NCBI RefSeq assembly: GCF_029227915.1
Contig: NC_079884.1
Span: 19,718,001 to 19,782,000 of the forward strand
Length of the DNA: 64,000 nt
Source of the DNA: Hydractinia symbiolongicarpus
Taxonomy: Eukaryota > Cnidaria > Hydrozoa > Anthoathecata > Hydractiniidae
Direction: 5' to 3'
In this document: piece by piece, positions 28,601 through 40,600 of the stretch
Position numbering within the stretch: the first letter of the stretch is position 1
How the letters are laid out: each line of letters starts with the position of its first letter
Translations under genes and position numbers: made by a program
Notes under the pieces: model-generated
The model's input: the letters and a program-made list of their open reading frames with translations, nothing else
Databases searched by the model: none
What the model was told of the DNA's origin: nothing

Positions 28601-31600
28601 CACAAACACTTTGGTGTTTTGGTAAGTTGCCCTTATAAATATGTTTAAAGTTTTCGAAATAGGTAGAAACCATGTTCGAGTATTGTTTGAGTACGACCAT
28701 TATTGTTTTATCTATCTGACTTTTCAGGTTAAATGCTGCAAGGAGAATGGTGTGCGACTCATAGAGAGGAAAGAAGACGGTCGTTCTGGACGTGAGTTTG
28801 TTCATTGCATAGCTGAGGCTGTCAGGGAAAAATGTGCAGTTGTACTTGCAAGTGGTTATTTTATGTCGATTCTATCAGATGGTAGCCAAGCCAGAAAAAC
28901 TGGAAGGGAAAAAGAACTTGTTTTAGTGAGAACTGAGAGGAGTGGTGTTCCAGTTTAGGTGGTTGCGAGTTTGCTGGAAGTGGCTAGGTTCGGTGGGGGT
29001 GATGCTTGTTCGATTGTTGCCGGTATTGAAAGTATTTTCCGTGACGACAATAGTGCGCTTTTGATGGACCAAGAGAGCTTCACTAAAAAGGTTGTCAGTT
29101 GTACGGTGGACGAAGCCAGTGTTAACTTTGGTAAATACAAGGGTGTTTTGACGCAGATGAAGGATCAGGGGCGACCATGGATGTTGATGATTCACTGTGC
29201 AAACCACCGCATAGAACTCGCAGTTAAGGAAGCATTAAATATAAACAAGCTGAACGAGGTTGATCAGTTCTACACAACAAATTTTTATCTCTTGCGAAAT
29301 AGTGGCAAACTAAAATCTGAAGTTGCAGAATGTGCAAAGGCGTTAGGTATCACATACTATAACATATCGAAGATCACAGGAACAAGGTTTGTTGGGCATC
29401 GTAGGCGGGGATTTCAGAATATCCTTGAATCATGGCCAGCGTACATAACAGCATACGAAAATTACATCGCGGACGATAAAGGGAGTAATGCTACTACGAA
29501 AGCGAAAGTTTCAGGCCTTCTTAAAAAGTTCAAATCCTATGAATTTTTGTTGACTATAGCAACTTACCTCGATATGCTTGAAATGGTTGTTCCTGTCTCA
29601 AAAATATTTGAATCGATTGATCTTTTACCTTACTCAGTCAATTCGATTATCGACCAAACAACTTCTGAACTGAATGAAAACATTGACGAAATTGGGGGTG
29701 ATTTGGAGTTTTTGGACAGTTATGTTGGACGTTACAGTGTTAGTACCAAAGCGGGTGATCAGAATTGGTTGAGTGGAGCATTAGAGGGTCAATTCATTAA
29801 AGCTGGGGAAAAGCGGAAAAAAGATAAAACCTTCGTCACCGTAAAATTCCAAACTAATAAAATCAATCAAGACCATGCCATTGATGTTGTTCGAGCTCTG
29901 AAAAAAAAGTTGTGCGAGTCACTGATTAAAGTTCTCAAGGAGCGCTTTTGTGATTATAAGAGGGACAAGGAATTGTATACATCAATGAGATTCATCGACA
30001 TGGAATATTGGGAATCTGATAGAGATTACGGTAATCGGGAAATAATTCTTCTACATAATCATTTCGCCAAGCCCCTTGTGTATGGAGGATTCGACTTGAA
30101 CCGATCATTGGTCGAATGGAAAAAGTTCAAAATACACGCAGCGACTCACTACAATAAAATGGCAGTACGCGACATGTGGAAGTCGGTGTTGACATACAAA
30201 AGAGAATCATTTCCCAACGTGAGCCTTCTCGTCTCTTTGATTCTCAGCATATCCGGATCAAACTCCAGTGTTGAACGGTGAATACGTCAGAACCAAACCG
30301 TATCGATAATATAACTGATGATGATCGCTCAGATGATGATAGTTGTTCAAGTGACGAGAGCTGGGACAGCGAGGACGATCTCTATTTGTAAAACTATAAT
30401 GAAACACTTTCTATAAATAGTTATCTTCAAATATATATACGAACCTAAAAAAAAAATAGAATTTTGTTATATTAATTAAGCACCACAAGTAGATAAAAAG
30501 AGATTAACATATATACATGATACAATTTTCGTAACGAATGAAGTCAAGATAAAGGCTTTCGAGTCTCCAGTGTTCAGGGGTTCACTGGTTAAATCGTCCC
30601 CCGACTTCAGAAATTAATGTTTCTTTTCTCTTTTTGTCTTAATTTTGGAACTGTAAGATCGCTTATCATGGGATGCTCAGGTAAAAAAGTTTATTATAAA
30701 TTTAAAAAAAAGTATTATTGTCCTCACTTCATCCAAGAACGAAAAACGCGAGGTAAATTACCCAACAAATCTCTAAAAAAAGTCCTCTAAAATTGCATCA
30801 ACATTATGCATATGTTACGTAAAGGGCATGGTTTTTAAAAATAATCTACAAACAGGGACATGGCAAAGGTGCAGAGGCAGTAATGAATATATATAATGAA
30901 AATTTTTCACATGGTACTTATACAATGCATTTAACAAATACCACAGGAAACAACAGTGACATATATTCTGGGGACTTTAACCAGATTTTATCATCTCTAC
31001 CGTGAAAATCTTTAGATACTTGTTAGCAGCCTATGGCTGTTTATTGAATAATAATAATAATAAATAATGAAATAGATGAATATGGCAAGCACAACTTTCC
31101 ACACATACAATAGCCAAATCCCCCTTTAAATTTCTTGGAAAATCAGAGTCAACAACCCAACCAAATATACTATCCCCAGTCAATACAACTGTTTCATTTT
31201 TCGTTTGAGACTTTTAATAAATCACTGTGAACCCAACACTCCATGGAACATCTGATTTTCAAATAGCTCTTGTCTGTCTCTTGTTTGTCATTATTATTTT
31301 AAAGAAATATGCCAAAATATCTAAAAACGTACTTAGTAATATACTAAGAAAAACTTTACATTTTATTAAAAAATATATGCATAAGCACATTATCAATGCA
31401 TTATAAATTTAGTGATAGATCAGTTTTAAGAAACTGAACATATCTAGCCAGCTACAAGTTCTGTATTGTTTTAAATTTCTTTGGAAAATAGCTGTGGTGA
31501 AATTCATGCATGGGAACAGTTCAGTGAATTTCACAGTTGAGTAAAAATAACATACCCTTATTTTATCCAACTCAAGTTATCTGTACAACAACGACCTTCC

Positions 31601-34600
31601 TTTTTACCAAAAATACCCACTGCTGTGGGCTGACAAATGTGTTTATTGTTGTTTTCTTCCATTCCTGCGCAGTAGCCTCCGCACAGATTTTCTCATAGCA
31701 GCGCTGCATTGTCTTTTGAAACAACTACTATGTGTATTACTACATATCATAAACTGTGAACATGTGTATTGTATGCACATTCGTTTATTTAAAGGGTTTC
31801 TAATATTTTTGTTGTTGTTATAAACAAAAAACATTGTGATGAGGAATTCCTGAGTTCATGTGTGATCACTCTTTTTTTCCATCACTTAAACTGTTAATTT
31901 AAATTATTAAAGTGTCACTCCATTCCAGGGTTGACTTTCACAGGCACAAAATTTCCGGTCATCACAATTGCAAGTTTTTATTGATCATCGTAAAAACATT
32001 TGTTCAACATTAAGCATTTTTTTATTTAAGGATTAGTTGTTAAAGGAATATAAAAAAATATATAATACAGGCCTCATCAGGAAGAAAAATGCTGGCGTGC
32101 TAGCAATTTTCAATGGCGTGCAATGCTGTGTGCTCATTTTTGTTCCATTTTTTTTCTCGAGTAATCATAGAACTCGTATACAGCAACACTAATTTTGACA
32201 TGTTTTAAAAAGCAGGTAATTTGTTGCGACAAAACTAAAGTGTACGATGCGTTCATTATTCATTATTTTTCTATTCAGTATTTTTAGTATTTTTTTAACT
32301 CAAACAAAGAAAGGGCTCCAAGCAAAAAATATTAGACGCCAACTTTGTTATCATAAAAGTAGTTACATGGTTAAACAAAATCTTAAAATTTTTTTTCGTC
32401 GTAACACCCTCCTCCGTGATAAAGATTATATATGTTTAACACAGCAAGGCTTTTCGTCAATACTATTCAGGAAAAATAATATAAACAGGGTGGGATACGC
32501 TTATCCTAACACCCTCTCAACTTATTCATCGTCAGAAAAAAACTGTTGTCATCGTGCTAACAATCACTTGAACTATTATCACTCGAATTATCATTGTCAG
32601 TTTCACTCTCATCGGTCTCATCAGAGATTGCTTCTGTAACACGGGGTGCTTTCTCTGGGAGTTATCTGCAAGTTTTGTTGTCCTAAGTTTTGAAATGTAC
32701 TTTTCCACTGCAGCTTTTAGTATTTCCTCTTTTTCTCCCTCCGTCCAAATAGTGTTGTTTCAGGCGATTATCAAGGCGTCTTCCATGGTGGCGTGCTTTA
32801 TACTCAAACGTTGATCTGAAAGTAAAGTTGTTAAAGTGCTGAAAAATCTTCTTCCCAGTATTGTGGCTTCACCCACATCATACTTTTAAATATGTTGTTG
32901 TTGGTAAGAAAAGATGAGAAACGATCCTTTATCAGTGGGATGATAGTTTCGATTGCCTCACTCCTCCTAGGGCATCTTGACACGCGGTTTCGGTAGCATT
33001 TGTCATGTTTAATTCTATACCAATGAATTTAAGGTTCTCAGTTTTTCTTTGTTCATGACCTGCCCTTGGGTATTCGGACACGACAGTTACAAGGTTACCT
33101 TCATCACGTAGATTGAACTTTCTCAGAAAACTGTTTATTGTGTCGTCTTCGTTTTTCATTTCTTCCAGCATCAAAATTGTCTGTTAGACAGCTGGTTTTA
33201 TTTCATAAGCCAGCAACAAACTTTTTTTGAAAACTAACAAAAGGGGTGATATGCACTCCAATATGTCCATGTAGGCTGCTGTTTGACATAGAAAGGCATA
33301 TGAATTCAACTTTCATAAAATCCCCAGTACTTGTGCTCTTATTTCAGAGCGACAACCACAATCTCTGGCTAAGGCATTTAAGCATGTTGTGATTAAGGCT
33401 GGCCAAATATGATAGACCAAGCCATGAAGGGGGTCAAGTACCACCCAGAAAGGATAAAATTTCTGTTAGCACCATGTTATGGCTTAGGTATTGGAGCTTC
33501 AGATAGGGTATGGTATGGCTTAACTCCGGAGGGTGAACCCTCCAAGGCTCTTCATCTTGGGTGCTTTGACACAATTTCTTGTTGAAATACTTGTTTCAGC
33601 ATCCCATGTTTCTGAATAAGTCGGCTACCTTAGATAGCGTATTTGAGTATAAATGTACCTTATTAGGATAACAATATGATTTTAAATAAATTTCGTTAGA
33701 TATTCTGCTGCACCCTCCATTGTAGAGCCCAAAGAGTAACCAGAATTCTTAATTTCTGTCATACTTATGTGAAACTTCGCAAAAAAATCAAACATGAAAA
33801 CAAAAATGGTAACAGCATTTTGAGATAACATCTACTATTTTAAATATGTCAGACCATTGTACTTCCTTAAATTGCAGTGCAATTTAATAACCAAGTTGTC
33901 TGTATTAAACTTAGTTTATGTAGATTTGAGGCATATTTACGCTGGCCAACATTATTCTGTATTTATTTATTTTTTTATTTTTTTTTACCTGTTTACACAT
34001 AAAAGCTGCTGGTAATTTCTTAAGATTTCTAATTATCAATAGTTCAACAGATCAGAGTTTGACTCTTTTTTACATTTTACTGTTTTCACATGTGCATATA
34101 GTTAATTTGTTGCTTAACAGAACCAAATAAAAAAATTAATTTATGTACTACTTACTACCAAAAAAACACCAGCATCGTTGTAGGTTACTTATTCTATTTG
34201 TTTCAATATTAGAGTTTTTTTCAAGGTCTTGTGAATGTGTTTTTCTCAATTTACATGTTTGCTTTCTCTTTTACAAACGTAGATACTGCAAAATGACATG
34301 CATATGAAATGCATAATACGTTACGATAATCAAAATTGTTCTTACATCAAAGTTAAACCTCTTGACAGTGAAAACGTAAAATGAATCACAGAAGCAAAGT
34401 GTACTGGGGAATTGTTGGAAGGAGAAAATCACCATAAGGAGCAATACCTTGGTGTACCTAAAATTATTGATCATAACATTCACGGTGTACATTCAGTACC
34501 ATGCGACAAGAAGTGAGTCTTTTTATACTATGAGTTAGACTACAACAACACTGATTTTCTTTCTAAATGTATGCAAGGCATGCATACTTTTTCCTAGATT

Positions 34601-37600
34601 TACCTCGATACTCTCTATCGATTGCTTAAATCAAGAACTACATAAAGCTGTTCCGCGGCAAAGAACTCGAGTGGAGGAAGTGACCGATCCATAGGAGGAG
34701 GAAGTGACCGATCCATAGGAGAACAAAGCTCAGTTAGATTATTTCCCAAGGAATGCTTCATCAGCAGAAAATATAGAATCCAACGATCTAAAAAAGATGA
34801 GTTTCCGAAAGTCGTAACAACTTTGACTGCTGCGAAGCAGATTGAAACATTAACTGAAGAAAAGATACCATCATTGTTTTTCGAAATAAAAGATCTTGAT
34901 CTGGTTGCAAAGGAGCTGCGGTATCACCAATCTTGTTATCGGGCATTTACGAAAAAACAGTCTAACGATGGTCGATAAAACATAAAATCTATTTCGATTT
35001 CTAGTTTATGCAAAAAGCGTTTTTTCAATAAGGGCATTTGGATCAGTGTGTGTTTAAAAGGCATGGTCTTTAATATTTATGAATTGATATTTTTAGCTGT
35101 CAGTAAGGCGATGGAAAGGTTGTTATTGCAAAGATTTATTCACGATACTAACAAAAAGTTCCCTATGAAAATGAATTTTCTGTGTCTGTTGACGATGAGC
35201 TCACCGTGGATGTCTTCACAAGTTCTGCAAATGTTCTACACACCATGAAATGACCGTGAAAGTGTTAGAAATGGTTTTCTTGGTAAAACAGCTCAGAATG
35301 CAGCATTTAATTCACACAGCGGTTCAAGAAAACGATTTTGCATTGCGATTCTATGCTTGGGAATATTTTATTCCGTTCTACCTTGCACTTAACAAGACAA
35401 ATTACACTCATTATGGAAGCTTTTACGTGGAGACAATGCGGGTTATTAAAACTAAATTCCCTGGCTTAATAGACATGCTGAAGCACACTGGATTGTCAGT
35501 GCAAGGGCAAGAACAATACCCATTACGAATTTTGATAGATCAGCATGGAGAACAGGTGACTAAAAGAGATGCTAAAACAACAGGTATCTGTCAAATTCAA
35601 CATTTTCTTAATCTAGATACCATCTTAAACAAGACTTATACAACTCATTTTCCAGACACTGCAAGCCTTGGAAGCCATGAAATGCAACACCCTTGTGCTT
35701 TCAAGAGAAGATGAATGCAAGTTAGTTACTTCGTCAGGAATTTTTGAGTTTGACAGGTTGCTAAGTACACAGGAAGAAGCTGATACAAAAGTTGTGGCAC
35801 ATGCTGTGGAGTACTTACAACAATCCCTCAAGGCGACACAGACATCATCATATTGTTGTCACTTTTAGTCAATGAAAAAGATAGGGTAATTGTTGACAGT
35901 TGATGTGAAAAAAGCAGGAAACACATTTTCCTTGGAGCAATTGATTTATCGTTATCAAGATGTTCAGCATTGATTGGTTTGCATGCTTTTACAGGCAATG
36001 ATTATTTATCTTCCTTTTTTCAAAAAAAGGAAAAGCCATCTGTTGGAAAATTCTTGAAAAATATCAAAGGTTTGAAGCATCGTTTGCTGATCTTGGTTCT
36101 GATGAAAAGTTATCAGGAGACTTGTTCAAGCAGCTGGAAGAATATGTCTGTTTCCTATACAGTCAAAAATTGAAAAGTGTAGATGACGCACAATGGCAAC
36201 TCTTCAATCAAAAGCATAGAAAATAAAATAAAATAATCGATCTTGCAACACTACCACCTTGCAAGCAAGTTTTAAAGTGGCATTGCAAAAGGGCACATGC
36301 TGTGGCATACTTGTGGAGGAGAGCTGTTGATCCTAAAGCTGAATTCCCAAATATAAAAGAACATGGATAGGAACAGGGGAGGGTCAAATTTATTGGCTTG
36401 ACAAGGCATTCCCGGAGGCTTTGGAATAACTTTAGGAGGAGGAGAACGATTACGAATCAGAGTTTGGCAGTGACGTGGAAATTGACAGTAACCCCGAAAG
36501 TGACTAAAAACGATAATGAGAATGATTACTGATTAGTAGAGTTTTTTTTTATTTTTGTCATATTGGTTAATTTTTTTTGAAAAAAAATTACAAACATATT
36601 GCAAAAATCAAAATTTTTGATTAGTTTTTCAGCTCTGCAATGGAGGGTGCAGCAGAATATCTACCGAAATTTATTTAAAATTATAATGTAATCCTAATAA
36701 GGTACATTTATACTCAAATACACTATCTAAGGTAGCCTGCTTATTCAGAAACATTCAACAAGAAAGTGTGTCAAAGCACCCAAGATGGAGAGCCTTAAAG
36801 GGTTCACCATACCTTTTCTGAAGCTTAAATACCTAAGCCATAACATGGTGCTAACAGAAACTTTTCCCTTTTTGGGTGGTACTTGACCCCCTCCAGGTCC
36901 TAGTTTATGAAACAACTTTGCAAATCTACGTCTTCGATGGCTTATGAAGCGTGTACCGTGAATTTTTAGTAAAAGATTGTAGAAGGAATCGCATTCAATA
37001 AATTTCGGTAGATCTTTGATTGCATCTTTAATTGCAAACTCAAGCCAGTGATTCACACAGTGGATCAACACAAGCAAAGGATGCTCCTTGGCCACCATTG
37101 TTAATGCCCCATGGTAGATACCCATGTTCAAATTTGCTCCATATGTCGTCACTTATACGAGCTTTGTCTAACAATCGTCTAATGGTACGTTTCTGCTTTC
37201 AAATACACTGTCTAAACCCGTTTTCAGACTACCAGCATCACAGCCACCGAAACCTGAAGAGAGACCATGTAATACACAGGAAGCCCCTCTTTTTCAGTAC
37301 GTACCAGTACCAGCTCTTTCTCATTCCCATTTCTACGAGCTTGGGAACCATCAGATAGGACAGCCATAAAGTGTTTTCCAGCAATAACAGCGGCAACTTT
37401 TTCACACATCACGTCAGCAATAGTATGGATGAATTTGCATGCTGAAAATACAAAATGATATATGATAGTAATAATAGTGATATTAGATTTTAGACTTTTC
37501 GCAGATTGAACGATTTGGAAATGCAAGAGTTCAAGAAATTATCTTGAAGAGTGTTAAAGAAGCCGAGGGAAAGTCTGGAAGCTGAAGGAAGAGATTGTAG

Positions 37601-40600
37601 CAAGACAATTTAGTGCTAAAGTTCAGCAGTTAGCCCGCAATGGTCAGCGTGATAGTGACAATGTTGAAAGTACTTGGACTACTTTGAAGAATTGTCTTCT
37701 AGAAGCTTTTGATGATACCAGTGGGTGGACGAAAGGACCAGCTAGACATAGACAGACCTGGTGGTGGAATAATGAGGTTGACCAGTGTATAAAGAAAAAG
37801 AAGAAAATTTGGAAAGGGTGGAAGTCAGGTGGTAGTAAAAATATTTACTTAGAAGCTAAGCGTCGTGCTCGTACAGCAATGTATAAGGCAAAATCAGAAG
37901 CAGAAAGAAACAGGTTTGCAGATGTGTTAAAAAGGGAAGACCAGCGCAATGAGGTATTCAAGATAGCAAAGCAAATGAAGAAGACTAATCAAGATTTTGT
38001 AGGTGAGAAGTGTATACGTAATGATGAAGGTGTTTTGGCTGGCACAGAGGAAGAGAAAAGGGTAGCTTGAAAGAATTATTATCAGAGGTTGCTTAACACT
38101 GAGTTTGATTGGGATGAGGATAATTTGTCTGATGATGATGTTGTAGAAGGGTCAGCTATGCAGGTCAAGACAGAATGGGTAGTGGAGGCTATTAGGAAAT
38201 TGAAGATTGCCAAGCCTGCAGGAGTCTCAGGTATTGTTGCAGAGATGGTAAAAGCATCTGGATATATTGGAGTTGAGCTTATTACAAGTCTTGCTAATCA
38301 GATTATAAAGGATGGTGCTATTCCGAGTGAGTGGCAGTCGAGTGTAATAGTGAATTGATTCAAGGGCAAGGGTAATGCATTAGAAAGAGGTAACTATAGA
38401 GGTTTGAAGTTGGTTGATCAAGTAATGAAAGTTATTGAAAGAGTGATTGATAAGTTACTTAGAGAAAGAATTGATACAGATAAGATGCAATTTGGTTTTG
38501 TTCCAGGGTGTGGCACTACAGATGCAATATTTTTACTCAGACAGCTTCAGGAAAAGTATTTAGGAAAGAGAAAGAATCTCTATTTTGCCTTTGTAGATTT
38601 TAGAAAAAGCTTTTGATAGAGTGCCACGTAAAGTTATTTGGTGGGCTGTGAGAAAATTAGGTGTGAATAAGTGGCTAGTTACGATGGTACAGTCTATGTA
38701 CAGCAATGCTAGAAGTCGTGTCAGGATTAACGATTCACTTAGTGATGAATTTAGTGTAAATATTAGTGTACATCAGGGTTCTGTGCTTAGTCCTTTGTTG
38801 TTTGTTCTAGTCTTAGAAGCGCTGTCAATGGAGTTCAGAACAGGTTGTCCATGGGAGCTATTGTATGCAGATGATTTGGTTCTCATAGCAGAGTCGATGG
38901 AAGAATTAGTTGAAAAGTTTGAGAAGTGGAAGAAAGGACTAGAAAAGAAAGGGCTGAAGGTAAACACAGCAAAGTTTAAAGTCATGATTAGTAGCATTGC
39001 AGCCAAGTGTGACCTTGTAGTTGGAAAGTGGCCTTGTTGAATATGGAGGAAAGGGGTTGCATGCATTGGGTACATAAGAAGTGCAGTAGTATTGGTGGAA
39101 GGTTAACAGCTGACATTCAGTTTTGTATGCAGCGTTGCAAAGGTGAGATTGTAGAGACTGAAGTATTTCCAGCTTCAGTGGCTTGTTAGAAATAGTTGAG
39201 AATTTCTGTTACTTAGGTGATATGTTGGGCAGTGAAGGGGGTGTTGGAAGAAGTGTTACTTGCAGGATAGGTTCTGCTTGGAAAAAGTTCAGAGAGTTAC
39301 TTCCTTTGTTGACTAGCAGAGTCCTGTCAATTGAGGTAAAAGGTAGGTTGTATGAGGCCTGTGTAAGAAATGTTATGTTGTACGGTAGTGAGACATGGGC
39401 AGTGAAGCAGGAATATCTTGATCGTTTAGAAAGGAATGATATGAGAATGGTTAGGTGGATGTGTAACGCCAGTCTGAGAGACAGAAAGAGTTCAGATGAG
39501 CTAAGAAGCAGGCTAAGTCTCCGTAGAATTAAAGATGTTATCCAGATAAGAAGATTGAATTAGCTGGGGCACTTGGAAAGAATGGAGGGGGATAATTGGG
39601 TAAGAAAGTGTAGAGACTTGATAGTTCCTGTGGCAAAGCCCAGAGGCAGACCGAGAAAGACTTGGCAGGAGGTTATAAGGACAGACTTGATACAGAGGAA
39701 GTTGAGTTTAGATCTAACACAGTCTAGATCAGATTGGAAGAGGGTCATTAATATATTCCGTCCAACCCATGCTAACATGGAAAACGGACGTTAGGCCAAG
39801 AATGATGATGATGATGATGATGAAAGAAATCACAACCTCGATCCCACAGCTATCCATTCCTCTCTCATCAGATGGCAAAATGAATAACTGATTTCGTGTT
39901 CTATGTTGCGGGGCCCTGGGGTCTAGGTTGCAACAATGAAATTGTTAAATTTTGGACGAGCTGTAATTAGTTTTAATGTTTTTACAGATTTTGATTAAAA
40001 CTTGTAATATTTTTAAATATTAAATGGAGCTAAACTGCAAGTTTTTCTCATGTTAATTGTGGTGACAGAAGTACAGTTCTTTAGCATTGTGATTAATATA
40101 CATTAGGTTTACTTTAGTCATTGAACATGTCATGTAGAGCCTGGCACAGTGAGGCTGGTTTCTACCTATAGACCTAATCTTAAAGATTGCCAGGGTTATT
40201 AGTCTCACTTGCCTGCAAAGGAACTGGATCCTACCCAGGTCTTGAATATTAATGGTTGCATATAAGAAATCAACATCCCACACTGCACAAGTTCTTCTTC
40301 AGTAGATTAGTGGTTAGTGGCGCCGTAGATTAGGGTTATAGCTGTCGTACTCTGTGCGGGAGAACGGGGTTCGATTCCTCTTGACAGCGATTCAACATGG
40401 GCAAGTGAATGTTACCATAGCCCCGGGGTTAACAAAAGCCATGTGAGGAAAATTGGGGAGATGGCACACTGTGTGGGCCGTTGGATGTTGCCGGGAGTTG
40501 TCTAGTAGAGCGCTGGCCCTAATTGGGTCTGCGTAGCTCAAAATGAGCATTAAATACTCTAGGACTCTCCATCTAAGACATGGCCCCTTCTGGAAATAAT

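Larger units (their letters stand above)
27288..30400 (+). mobile_element. hAT-type transposon (autonomous-type copy, right end not found)
   Basis: AGGCCTATCAATAAG at 27,288 matches the terminus of the 22,123 MITE and lies about 760 bp before the transposase start, so it is the likely left end. GC-rich subterminal sequence follows. I could not find an inverted AGGCCT end downstream of the gene. Confidence 0.55.
32069..37526 (-). mobile_element. second hAT copy, minus strand, split by another element
   Basis: Transposase homology is found at 37,526-36,893 and resumes at 33,430-32,540 with a 3.46-kb insertion between. CAGGCCTCATCAGG at 32,068 could be its distal terminus, as it begins with the family's AGGCCT. 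The other end is cut off by the LINE at 37,5xx. Confidence 0.6.

Noticed and set aside
32247-32639. 130-codon plus-strand ORF
   Set aside because: It is antisense to the acidic tail and flank of the second hAT copy; treated as a shadow.
40300-40400. tRNA gene
   Set aside because: A and B boxes are present but the arms do not fold into a clean cloverleaf, and a SINE body with a (CTAT)n tail follows.
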